From the NCBI GenBank assembly GCA_044371535.1, contig JBILTL010000071.1:1-10297 (forward strand): DNA of 10,297 bases, written 5' to 3'. Origin of the DNA: CAIZGX01 sp044371535. Lineage in GTDB: Bacteria > Bacteroidota > Bacteroidia > Flavobacteriales_D > Sanyastnellaceae. Below, in pieces: positions 1 through 6,770 of the stretch. The translations under genes and the position numbers were made by a program. How positions within the stretch are numbered: the stretch's first letter is position 1; every line of letters begins with the position of its first letter. Below the pieces are notes generated by a model. The model saw nothing but the letters and a program-made list of their open reading frames with translations. It made no database searches and was not told the origin of the DNA.

Positions 1-209
1 AGCGGAGTGAACGTATACCACTGCTGACCAGCAGTGCCTTCAAAATTTCCTGAATCGAAATTGTCTGGAAGGACACTCAATGTGCTTCCTCCAATTGCCT
101 GACCGCAAGAAAGTGTCACTGCATTTGAGCAACTTGTTCCACCCGCCTGACCAAAAGTCAAATGCGAGATGAACAAGAAGCTCAAGATTGCAACAACATA
201 TTTTTTCAT
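1..209 (-). CDS. Secreted protein, N-terminal fragment with PPC-like domain start (cut by left window edge)
   Basis: Reading the minus strand from the ATG at 209 gives 69 codons before the window ends, so only the N-terminus is visible. It opens with a clear signal peptide: MKKY, then a hydrophobic core (VVAILSFLFI), and a likely cleavage near TFG-Q at residues 20-21. The mature part begins with a Cys/Gly/Thr-rich segment (TSCSNAVTLSCGQAIGGST, about residues 25-43) and ends near QQWYTFTP. This pattern resembles the start of PPC-like beta-sandwich domains in secreted Bacteroidota proteins, where a W-Y-x-F strand follows a Ser/Thr-rich opening. The start lies 7 bp after the lpdA stop on the same strand. 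I see no promoter-like box or terminator in the gap or the end of lpdA, so read-through from lpdA is possible. The C-terminus is unseen; a T9SS sorting domain would be expected but cannot be checked here. The function is unknown. Confidence 0.8.
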   Translation of the reverse strand, partial: MKKYVVAILSFLFISHLTFGQAGGTSCSNAVTLSCGQAIGGSTLSVLPDNFDSGNFEGTAGQQWYTFTP

Positions 210-216
210 ACTATTC

Positions 217-1605
217 TTACAAGTGAATCACCTCGCCGTAAGCAGCAGCTGCCGCTTCCATAATGGCTTCGCTCATGGTTGGATGAGGGTGAATGGTTTT
301 CACCAATTCCATTCCTGTTGTTTCCAACTTGCGCAATGCAACACATTCAGCAATCATTTCAGTAACATTCGCTCCAATTAAATGTGCGCCCAACAATTCG
401 CCGTATTTCGCATCGAAAATCAATTTCACGAAACCGTCTTTGTGTCCAGCAGCACTTGCTTTACCCGAAGCACTGAATGGGAACTTACCAATCTTCAATT
501 CGTATCCAGCTTCTTTCGCAGCCTTCTCGGTGTAACCAACGCTCGCGATCTCAGGTGAGCAATAAGTGCAACCAGGGATGTTGTTGTAATCTATAGCTTG
601 TGGGTGGTGACCTGCAATTTTCTCAACGCAAGTAATTCCTTCCGCACTTGCTACGTGAGCCAATGACTGACCTGGCACGCAATCTCCGATTGCATAGTAA
701 CCAGGGATGTTTGTTTGGTAGTATTTGTCTACCATGATTTTTCCTTTGTCGGTAACAATACCCACATCTTCCAAACCAATATTTTCAATGTTTGCAACTA
801 CACCCGCAGCAGACAATACAACGTCGGCTTCGATTACGAGCTCACCGCTTGCGGTTTTCACATTCACTTTACAACCTTTTCCTGAAGTATCCACTGAAGT
901 CACTTCTGAAGAAGTGTGAATTTCAATTCCTGCAGACTTGAATGACTTTGCCAATGCTTTAGAGATGTCTTCGTCTTCCACTGGAACAACGTTAGCTGCG
1001 TATTCAACAATAGTTACTTTCGTTCCCATTGCGTTGTAGAAATACGCGAACTCTACTCCGATTGCTCCTGAACCCACAACAACCATTGACTTTGGTTGCT
1101 CAGGTAAAGTCATCGCTTCGCGGTATCCGATAATTTTCTTTCCGTCTTGAGGCATGTTCGGCAAACTGCGTGAACGTCCACCTGTAGCAATAATGATATT
1201 CTTTCCGCTTACTTCAGAAACAGTTCCGTCAGCAGCAGTCACTTGAATTTTCTTTCCAGCAAGAATTTTTCCGTTACCCATGATAACATCAATCTTGTTC
1301 TTCTTCATTAAGAATTGAACACCCTTGCTCATGCCGTCGGCAACGCCACGGCTTCTTTTCACCACACCAGAAAAGTCTGCTTTCGCACCACTTACTTCGA
1401 TTCCGTATTCTTTTGCGTGATTGATATATTCAAAAACCGATGCGCTCTTCAAAAGAGCTTTGGTTGGAATACAGCCCCAGTTCAAACAAATTCCGCCTAA
1501 AGCTTCGCGTTCGATAACTGCTGTTTTCAATCCTAATTGGCTAGCGCGAATTGCAGTTACATATCCGCCGGGTCCGCTTCCTAATACAATAACATCGTAA
1601 TTCAT
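217..1605 (-). CDS. lpdA: Dihydrolipoyl dehydrogenase (E3)
   Basis: This is the FAD-dependent E3 component that reoxidises dihydrolipoamide with NAD+ in the pyruvate and 2-oxoglutarate dehydrogenase complexes and the glycine cleavage system; it acts in the cytoplasm. The 462-residue length is normal for the family. Visible landmarks, in order: FAD-binding GSGPGG (9-14), the redox-active disulfide in GGICLNWGCIPTK (C40 and C45), NAD-binding GSGAIG (178-183), the second FAD contact AIGD (305-308), and the C-terminal HPHPTMSE with the catalytic pair H441 and E446. All key residues are present, so the enzyme should be active. No genes for the partner E1 or E2 subunits lie nearby, so this E3 probably serves several complexes. 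The gene is divergent from adk. The ATG at 1605 fits the usual short N-terminus before the FAD fold. A gene for a secreted protein follows after 7 bp. Confidence 0.97.
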   Translation of the reverse strand: MNYDVIVLGSGPGGYVTAIRASQLGLKTAVIEREALGGICLNWGCIPTKALLKSASVFEYINHAKEYGIEVSGAKADFSGVVKRSRGVADGMSKGVQFLMKKNKIDVIMGNGKILAGKKIQVTAADGTVSEVSGKNIIIATGGRSRSLPNMPQDGKKIIGYREAMTLPEQPKSMVVVGSGAIGVEFAYFYNAMGTKVTIVEYAANVVPVEDEDISKALAKSFKSAGIEIHTSSEVTSVDTSGKGCKVNVKTASGELVIEADVVLSAAGVVANIENIGLEDVGIVTDKGKIMVDKYYQTNIPGYYAIGDCVPGQSLAHVASAEGITCVEKIAGHHPQAIDYNNIPGCTYCSPEIASVGYTEKAAKEAGYELKIGKFPFSASGKASAAGHKDGFVKLIFDAKYGELLGAHLIGANVTEMIAECVALRKLETTGMELVKTIHPHPTMSEAIMEAAAAAYGEVIHL

Positions 1606-1621
1606 AATTTCAATATTTCTG

Positions 1622-1629
1622 CGAAGATA
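1622..1629 (-). promoter_or_regulatory. Possible -7 box for lpdA
   Basis: Read on the minus strand this is TATCTTCG, one mismatch from the Bacteroidota -7 consensus TAnnTTTG, and it ends 16 bp before the lpdA ATG. I do not see a clear -33 TTG at 17-23 bp upstream, so support rests on the single box and its position in the divergent lpdA/adk gap. Confidence 0.3.
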
Positions 1630-1671
1630 ATTCAGATGGCCGAAAACACCACGAAAACCATGCGTGTGTTG

Positions 1672-1679
1672 TACATTTG
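1672..1679 (+). promoter_or_regulatory. Possible -7 box for adk-obg
   Basis: The string TACATTTG is a perfect match to the Bacteroidota -7 consensus TAnnTTTG and ends 22 bp before the adk ATG at 1702. Transcription starting a few bases later would leave a leader of about 15 nt, and would exclude the alternative upstream ATG at 1636. No good -33 TTG is visible at the usual spacing. Confidence 0.42.
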
Positions 1680-1701
1680 CAGTTCAATTCAACCCAAAGA
1701 C

Positions 1702-2277
1702 ATGATTAACATTGTACTCTTCGGCCCTCCGGGTGCTGGAAAAGGAACCCAAAGTGAACGTTTGGTGAACAGATACAAGTTGGTGCATTTGAGCACTGGC
1801 GACATTTTTCGCAAAAACATTAAAGAAGCTACGGCCTTAGGTACGCTTGCGAAAAGCTATATGGACGCTGGGAATTTAGTTCCCGACGAAGTGACTATTA
1901 ATATGTTGAAAAGCGAATTAGAAGCTTTTCCTGAAGCCAGTGGATTTATTTTCGACGGCTTCCCTCGCACTTCTCCGCAAGCCTTGGCGCTTGATGAAAT
2001 GTTGAAGGAAAAGAATCAAGCCATCTCTTGCATGTTGGCTTTGGAGGTTGAAGAAGGTGAATTAGAAAAAAGATTGTTAGGTCGCGCTGCAACATCTGGA
2101 CGTGCAGACGACGGAGACATTTCAATTGTGCGCAACCGCATTGAGGTATATAAAAGAGAAACAGCTCCTGTAGCTGATTACTATAAAGGACAAAATAAAT
2201 TTTTTGCAATTGACGGAATTGGAGAGTTGGATGAAATCTCTAATCGCTTATTCAGTGCAATAGACACGCTAGCATGA
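1702..2277 (+). CDS. adk: Adenylate kinase (short-LID form)
   Basis: Adenylate kinase converts ATP + AMP to 2 ADP and balances adenine nucleotides in the cytoplasm. The 191-residue protein has the P-loop GPPGAGKGT (8-16), the AMP-site LSTGDIFR (30-37), DGFPRT (85-90), arginines R124 and R128 before the lid, and GRADD (133-137) followed by RNRIEVYK. The lid is the short loop (about 127-137), not the long or zinc-binding lid, which matches the roughly 190-residue forms usual in Bacteroidota. I chose the ATG at 1702 because family members start just before the first beta strand (MxNIVLFGPPG). The reading frame is open upstream to an ATG at 1636, but those 22 residues look unrelated to the family and a -7-like box lies inside them. 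The stop overlaps the obg start by 4 bp, so the two genes are probably translationally coupled. Confidence 0.96.
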   Translation: MINIVLFGPPGAGKGTQSERLVNRYKLVHLSTGDIFRKNIKEATALGTLAKSYMDAGNLVPDEVTINMLKSELEAFPEASGFIFDGFPRTSPQALALDEMLKEKNQAISCMLALEVEEGELEKRLLGRAATSGRADDGDISIVRNRIEVYKRETAPVADYYKGQNKFFAIDGIGELDEISNRLFSAIDTLA

Positions 2278-3275
2278 GCAATTCAAACTTCGTTGATTAC
2301 GTAAAAATCTGTTGTCGTTCTGGTGCTGGCGGTGCTGGCTCTAGACACATGCACAGAGAAAAATTTGTTCCCCGTGGAGGTCCTGATGGAGGAAACGGCG
2401 GAAGAGGTGGTCACATTATTCTTCGCGGAAATAGAAACATTTGGACGTTGCTTCACTTGAAATTCAGAAAGCACGTTATTGCTGAACCTGGAGAAGGTGG
2501 AAGTAGTTCGCACAAATCAGGTAAGCAAGGTGAAGACGAATATTTGGAAGTTCCAATTGGAACAATCGCGCGCGACGTTGAAACGGGCGAGGTGCTTTGC
2601 GAGATAAACGAGGAAGGGCAAGAATTTATCATTGCCAAAGGTGGACGCGGTGGTTTAGGAAATCACAATTTCAAAACTGCTGTCAACCAAGCGCCTGATT
2701 ACGCTCAACCGGGTGAACCGGGTGTGGAAGAATGGAAAATTCTTGAATTGAAAGTTCTTGCAGACGTTGGACTTGTTGGTTTCCCGAATGCTGGAAAATC
2801 TACTTTACTTTCTGTTGTTTCTGCTGCCAAGCCCGAGATTGCTGACTATCCGTTTACGACACTTGTTCCGAATTTAGGAATGGTGCGTTACCGCAACGAT
2901 CGCAGTTTTGTTATGGCCGATATTCCTGGAATTATCGAAGGAGCATCTGAAGGAAAAGGACTCGGACATCGCTTCCTTCGTCACATTGAGCGTAATGCAA
3001 CGTTGTTGTTTATGGTTCCTTGCGATGCCGATGACATTAAAGCTGAGTACAAAATTTTGTTGAACGAATTGAAGAAATTCAATCCTGAATTGCTCGACAA
3101 GCCTCGTATTCTAGCGATTACGAAATGTGATATGATTGATGACGTTATGGAAAAGCAAATGAAAAAGCTTTTGCCACGCGGGATTAAGCATGTATTCATT
3201 TCGGCGGTCGGTCAAAAGAACATTGACGAATTGAAAGACATTATTTGGGAAAGCATTAGTTCGAAAACGAACTAA
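2274..3275 (+). CDS. obg: Obg/CgtA GTPase, ribosome assembly
   Basis: Obg is an essential GTPase that binds the 50S ribosomal subunit late in its assembly and links growth to nucleotide state. The 333-residue protein has the glycine-rich Obg fold at about 5-160 (for example GGPDGGNGGRGG, 35-46), then a G domain: G1 GFPNAGKST (169-177), the switch I region with TT at 195-196, G3 DIPG (216-219), G4 TKCD (283-286) and G5 ISA (309-311). It stops soon after the G domain and lacks the extra C-terminal OCT domain seen in some Firmicutes. The ATG sits inside the adk stop (ATGA, 4-bp overlap), which fixes the start. At the other end the TAA overlaps the stop of the convergent OmpA-like gene, leaving no room for a separate terminator. 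Confidence 0.97.
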   Translation: MSNSNFVDYVKICCRSGAGGAGSRHMHREKFVPRGGPDGGNGGRGGHIILRGNRNIWTLLHLKFRKHVIAEPGEGGSSSHKSGKQGEDEYLEVPIGTIARDVETGEVLCEINEEGQEFIIAKGGRGGLGNHNFKTAVNQAPDYAQPGEPGVEEWKILELKVLADVGLVGFPNAGKSTLLSVVSAAKPEIADYPFTTLVPNLGMVRYRNDRSFVMADIPGIIEGASEGKGLGHRFLRHIERNATLLFMVPCDADDIKAEYKILLNELKKFNPELLDKPRILAITKCDMIDDVMEKQMKKLLPRGIKHVFISAVGQKNIDELKDIIWESISSKTN

Positions 3276-4411
3276 TCTGTTTTAACCATTTCGAATCGCT
3301 TCTGTAAAACTCGAAACTCCACTCTCCTATTTTTCGCGCGGCCTTCCGGTGATTCATTGGGTTTAACCGGTTTCGCTGCTCCGAAATATTTTATTTGGAG
3401 CCTAGAGGATTCAATACCTTTTTTAGTTAAAAAACTTACCACACTGTCTGCTCTTTTCTTGGAGAGGTTTACGTTGTATCCTTCTTTACCTTTATTGTCG
3501 GTGTGCCCTTGCACTTCCAGATACATAGACTTGTTCTTTCTTAATAAACTGAAGACTTCTTCTAATTCCATCTTCGCGCTATCGGTAAGAAAACTTTTGT
3601 CAAAATCAAATAAGATGTCGTCCAATTTGATTTCATCGTATTGACTCAACTGCAAAGGTGGATCTACTACGAGCGATTGAAGAACTTCGTTTTCACACGA
3701 GCAATCTGACTTGGATTTAACGGGCTTAACCACGACATCGTCGATATACAAATAGCCGTAATCGCTTGTTGGCCGGTTTGTAGTTTTCTGCAAAATATTC
3801 GTATTGGCATCCTTCTTAAAATTACCAAGCGTAATAAACTTCTCCCCACCCTTCGCCTTATATACATTTCCCATCTTCACCCAATCGTTGGTCTGATCTA
3901 GAATATACAGCCGTGGGTTGTCAACGGTTGCAGAAAGCTCTAAACAATCTTGCCCCTTTTGCCTCGGCTCTGTTTCGCTTAACAAAACGCCAAAGCCATC
4001 AGTAAAATAAATACACATATCGGCAGCAGAGACATGAACTTCGATGCAAACTAACTCTCCTGGTAAAAGTGGACGCGTAAGTTCTGAAGACAAGTACTCT
4101 CGATAATTTTTTTTACCCGAGGTATAAGTTACGACTCCTGCATAGGCCTCACCCGTTACCGCTGTTTGAGTTCCGAAAACATTGTTAGGGACTCCAACAG
4201 TCTTACTGCAAGCATTAAAATAATCTGGAGTTCCATTTCCCAATTGTTTCCAAGAAGCTATATGAGTTAATTGAACCAGCGTGTAATCAATGGGACAACC
4301 TCGCTTCTCTTCAAAACTGCTGTTTAACACTAAATTCTGACAACTAGCTTTTGTTGCATATCCCAGCAAGAAAAAAACAAGGCCCGTTGAAACTAAGAAT
4401 TTAATGTTCAT
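3272..4411 (-). CDS. OmpA-family envelope protein with N-terminal jelly-roll-like domain (paralog 1)
   Basis: This 379-residue exported protein probably anchors to peptidoglycan from the periplasm or outer membrane. It has a signal peptide (residues 1 to about 24, ending near ATKASC-Q). A domain at about 26-232 begins NLVLNSSFEE, contains TGEAYAG and YREYLSSEL, and ends LYIDDVVV; this beta-rich layout is seen in many Bacteroidota OmpA proteins and resembles carbohydrate-binding jelly rolls. A CxC motif (C237, C239) leads to the OmpA C-terminal domain (about 262-368). That domain has ILFDFDKS, GHTD (302-305), NLSKKRA and NRRVEF (361-366). D305 and R320 keep the same spacing as the diaminopimelate-binding D271 and R286 of E. 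coli OmpA, so peptidoglycan binding is likely intact. There is no N-terminal beta barrel or peptide-repeat region. It lies downstream of a terminator and so probably has its own promoter. Its ligand is unknown. Confidence 0.9.
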   Translation of the reverse strand: MNIKFLVSTGLVFFLLGYATKASCQNLVLNSSFEEKRGCPIDYTLVQLTHIASWKQLGNGTPDYFNACSKTVGVPNNVFGTQTAVTGEAYAGVVTYTSGKKNYREYLSSELTRPLLPGELVCIEVHVSAADMCIYFTDGFGVLLSETEPRQKGQDCLELSATVDNPRLYILDQTNDWVKMGNVYKAKGGEKFITLGNFKKDANTNILQKTTNRPTSDYGYLYIDDVVVKPVKSKSDCSCENEVLQSLVVDPPLQLSQYDEIKLDDILFDFDKSFLTDSAKMELEEVFSLLRKNKSMYLEVQGHTDNKGKEGYNVNLSKKRADSVVSFLTKKGIESSRLQIKYFGAAKPVKPNESPEGRAKNRRVEFRVLQKRFEMVKTD

Positions 4412-4422
4412 TCGCTTAAAGT

Positions 4423-4430
4423 TGAAGGTA
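4423..4430 (-). promoter_or_regulatory. Possible -7 box for OmpA-like paralog 1
   Basis: On the minus strand this reads TACCTTCA, two mismatches from TAnnTTTG, ending 11 bp before the ATG at 4411. A TTTG lies 16 bp upstream (4447-4450, minus strand), inside the terminator hairpin. The evidence is weak, but a promoter is expected here because a terminator separates this gene from the one upstream. Confidence 0.25.
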
Positions 4431-4437
4431 AAACAAA

Positions 4438-4467
4438 GGGGGAGCGCAAATTATTGCAAACTCCCCC
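4438..4467 (-). terminator. Rho-independent terminator after OmpA-like paralog 2
   Basis: The arms GGGGGAG and CTCCCCC pair perfectly (7 bp, 4438-4444 with 4461-4467). Inside them a further 4-bp GCAA/TTGC stem closes a 4-base loop after a small asymmetric bulge. On the minus strand the hairpin is followed by TTTGTTTT, and it lies 20 bp past the stop of the OmpA-like gene at 4488. It should end the hemE/OmpA transcript. The plus-strand side is also A/T-rich, but no plus-strand gene precedes it. Confidence 0.75.
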
Positions 4468-4487
4468 AAAATATTTTTATTTACAGA

Positions 4488-5696
4488 TTACTTCGTCTTG
4501 AAAACAACTCGTCTGTTTTGAGCATGTCCAGACGGAGAGTTGAATGTGTTTGCTGGTTGCGCATCGTCAACGAAAGTTACCGAAATACGTGACCCGCTAA
4601 TTCCTAGGCCAACTAAAGCTTCTTTCACAGCATTCACACGCTTCTCAGCCATGTTTGCAACTTCCTCATCTACTTTGGCTTCCGCAATTTCATCCATATC
4701 TGAGTGACCGATTAACTCCAAATTCAATGTTGGGTTTGCTTTTAATAAAGCTGCTACCTCTTCAATGTTCGCATCAAATTGACCAGGTATCTCTTCAGAC
4801 AATCCCGCGAAATAAACTATTGTTGAATTAATGATATCAGCTGACTTCGCACCCGTTGCTCTTGCTACAGAGCTACTGTAAATGAATTGAGCTTGAGGCT
4901 TGCTCTTCTTAGCACAATCACATTGACTTTTTGCTTCAACAGCAATAATCTCAACATTATCTACAAAGTAGTAAGCGTCATTTGTAACAGTGGTGGCAGT
5001 AATACCTGCAGCCTTCATTTTCTTATCTACTTCTGGAGACTTCTTCATTTTCTCAATCTTCATTTTGTCTTCAGCACCAAAGCCTCCGATAACAATGTAT
5101 TCCTCACCACCTAAAGCTGTGTAGGTATCACAAATCGTTTCCCAACCATCTGTGTAATTAACAGCAATATTCTCTGCAATGGTCACATGAGGTTGAACCA
5201 TTAAAGCGTTATCCTTTGAGTACTGTACCTTTTTCTCAGAAACGTAAACACCAACATTGTTTACAGCAAATTTCGAAAGGTCTGCTAAAGAAAGGCTGAC
5301 GCGAATGCAGTATTGCTGACCCTTCACCAATTTCTGGTTCAGCTTAACTTCCAAATACGTTCTTGTTTTCTTTGGATCTTTTGAATAAGCTCTGAAACCA
5401 GCGTAGCTAGAACCCGAAACTGGGTCTTGGTATCCGTGCTCGTTTGCTGGAGCTTTCAATTTAACATTTTTCACGTCTTTCGAAAACAGGTCTGCAAGGG
5501 TAACATTCGGAGTCATCCAAGGCTTTGCAAGATCAACTTGACCTGGAGTCTTTAGAGCCTTCGATTCGAAATCGTCAAACTTCCCGTTTGGAACAATTTC
5601 TTGCGGCGCTGCTGCAGCTTTATCAGTTTTCTTTTGAGCCGTTGCTCCAACAACTGCAAGCGTTAATACAGCTAATAATAAACGTTTCATAATCAT
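4488..5696 (-). CDS. OmpA-family envelope protein with jelly-roll-like domain (paralog 2, altered binding loop)
   Basis: This 402-residue exported protein is related along its whole length to the OmpA-like protein encoded at 3272-4411. The signal peptide (MKRLLLAVLTLAVVGATA, cleavage before QKK) is followed by a Lys/Ala linker. The N-terminal domain (about 33-253) has GSSYAG (95-100), TYLEVKLNQKL and YYFVDNVEI, and ends in a CDC motif (C259, C261). The C-terminal OmpA domain (about 290-400) keeps GHSD (330-333) and NRRVVF (394-399). However, the loop between D333 and the helix arginine R353 is 20 residues, against 15 in the paralog and in E. coli OmpA, and is very acidic. The usual FDF-type opening is also degraded to YFAGLS. 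Peptidoglycan binding may be weakened or changed. The ATG at 5696 starts 1 bp after the hemE stop; the ATG at 5690 (MKRLL) is an equally plausible start. Co-transcription with hemE is likely, and a terminator follows. Confidence 0.9.
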   Translation of the reverse strand: MIMKRLLLAVLTLAVVGATAQKKTDKAAAAPQEIVPNGKFDDFESKALKTPGQVDLAKPWMTPNVTLADLFSKDVKNVKLKAPANEHGYQDPVSGSSYAGFRAYSKDPKKTRTYLEVKLNQKLVKGQQYCIRVSLSLADLSKFAVNNVGVYVSEKKVQYSKDNALMVQPHVTIAENIAVNYTDGWETICDTYTALGGEEYIVIGGFGAEDKMKIEKMKKSPEVDKKMKAAGITATTVTNDAYYFVDNVEIIAVEAKSQCDCAKKSKPQAQFIYSSSVARATGAKSADIINSTIVYFAGLSEEIPGQFDANIEEVAALLKANPTLNLELIGHSDMDEIAEAKVDEEVANMAEKRVNAVKEALVGLGISGSRISVTFVDDAQPANTFNSPSGHAQNRRVVFKTK

Positions 5697-5697
5697 T

Positions 5698-6729
5698 TTA
5701 CTTTTCGTTAGGGTATTCTTTTATTGTATCAATAAAGCATTTTAGGTTATCAGGAGAAATATCAGGATAAACTCCGTGGCCTAAGTTAGCAATATGTTTT
5801 TGAGTTCCAAACTTTTGTAGCATTTCTCTTGTCGCTTTTTTAATGCTAGCGAAGTCTCCATAGAGCACCGAAGGGTCTAAGTTTCCTTGCACTGTTTTCG
5901 CTCCTGCCCATTTCCGTGCCAATTCTGGTTGAACGGTCCAATCGAGTCCGATTGTCTCGCACGGTGAGTTCGCGAAATCTTCAATAGCATACCAAGCTCC
6001 CTTTGCGAAAACGGTTCTTGGCACCTCAGGTATAGCCGCTAAAATTCTATTGATATATGGAAGGGAAAACTCGCGATATGAATCAGGTCCCAATACTCCT
6101 GCCCAAGAATCGAAGAGTTGAATCAGATCAGCTCCGGATGCAATTTGCATTTTTAAATAAGCAATCGTTGCATCTGAAATAGCTCCTAGCAAAGCATGAG
6201 CGAGTTCCGGATTTTCACGCATCATTCTTCGCGCCTTCGCAAACTCTTTACTCCCCTGTCCTTCGATCATATAACAAAACAACGTGAAAGGCGCACCAGC
6301 AAATCCGATCAATGGAACGCGTCCATTCAATTCTTGCTTGGTCAGCTTCAACGCTTCTGCGACATAATTCAACTTACCTTCAATCTCAGTCGTTGAAAGC
6401 CTTGCCAAATCTTCTTTCGTTTTTATCGTATTCGGAAAGCGCGGTCCTTTTCCTTCATCCATTTCATAAGGCAACCCCATGGCTTCTGGGATAACCAAAA
6501 TATCTGAGAAAATAATAGCGGCGTCCACGCCCAAAATATCTACGGGCTGAAGTGTTACCTCACAGGCCAACTCGGGTGTGCGCACCAACGTAATGAATGA
6601 ACCCGCTCTTGCGCGAGTGGCGCGGTACTCGGGTAGTACTCTTCCGGCCTGACGCATAACCCAAACGGGTGTGCGTTCCACTTGCTCGCCCTTCGCGGCA
6701 CGAAGCAATAAATTGTTCTGCAAATTCAT
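5698..6729 (-). CDS. hemE: Uroporphyrinogen decarboxylase
   Basis: This cytoplasmic enzyme decarboxylates the four acetate side chains of uroporphyrinogen III to give coproporphyrinogen III in haem synthesis, without a cofactor. Numbered from the longer start at 6753, it shows RQAGR (34-38, matching human R37 and R41), FSDI with D84, GFAGAPFTL (150-158), Y161, DSWAG with S216, GNLDP (290-294) and NLGHGVYPD with H326, so the known substrate-binding residues are all present. I prefer the ATG at 6729 (343 residues). Homologues typically begin about 10 residues before the LxRAxxGE segment, as MNLQNNLLLRA does here, and a perfect -7-like box lies between the two ATGs. The 6753 start would add MSDVFLQH and leave only 17 bp to the divergent MOSC gene. 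No other haem genes are visible. The gene for an OmpA-like protein follows after 1 bp. Confidence 0.96.
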   Translation of the reverse strand: MNLQNNLLLRAAKGEQVERTPVWVMRQAGRVLPEYRATRARAGSFITLVRTPELACEVTLQPVDILGVDAAIIFSDILVIPEAMGLPYEMDEGKGPRFPNTIKTKEDLARLSTTEIEGKLNYVAEALKLTKQELNGRVPLIGFAGAPFTLFCYMIEGQGSKEFAKARRMMRENPELAHALLGAISDATIAYLKMQIASGADLIQLFDSWAGVLGPDSYREFSLPYINRILAAIPEVPRTVFAKGAWYAIEDFANSPCETIGLDWTVQPELARKWAGAKTVQGNLDPSVLYGDFASIKKATREMLQKFGTQKHIANLGHGVYPDISPDNLKCFIDTIKEYPNEK

Positions 6730-6735
6730 GTGTTG

Positions 6736-6743
6736 CAAAAATA
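6736..6743 (-). promoter_or_regulatory. Possible -7 box for hemE
   Basis: On the minus strand this reads TATTTTTG, a perfect TAnnTTTG match, ending 6 bp before the ATG at 6729. If it is used, the hemE mRNA would be leaderless or nearly so, and the longer start at 6753 would lie upstream of the transcript. No -33 TTG is visible at the usual spacing. Confidence 0.33.
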
Positions 6744-6757
6744 CATCAGACATGCGC

Positions 6758-6765
6758 TACCTTCG
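6758..6765 (+). promoter_or_regulatory. Possible -7 box for the MOSC/UbiA pair
   Basis: TACCTTCG matches TAnnTTTG with one mismatch and ends 5 bp before the MOSC ATG at 6771. A TTG at 6733-6735 lies 22 bp upstream, within the 17-23 bp spacing known for Flavobacterium promoters. The resulting transcript would be close to leaderless. The box interleaves with the hemE promoter candidate on the other strand. Confidence 0.35.
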
Positions 6766-6770
6766 TTTTT

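Noticed and set aside
293..1500. Several plus-strand open frames inside lpdA
   Set aside because: They are antisense to a complete gene with intact motifs, are short, and have no domain or start signal of their own.
1636..1701. 22-codon N-terminal extension of adenylate kinase from an upstream ATG
   Set aside because: Family members start at the first beta strand, the extension has no family-like residues, and a perfect -7-like box lies inside it.
4412..4487. A small RNA or riboswitch in the gap between the two OmpA-like genes
   Set aside because: The 76 bp are accounted for by a terminator hairpin and a probable promoter; no further conserved structure is visible.
6669..6770. 34-codon N-terminal extension of the MOSC protein
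   Set aside because: It overlaps the start of hemE on the other strand, and the MOSC N-terminal domain begins exactly at the ATG at 6771.
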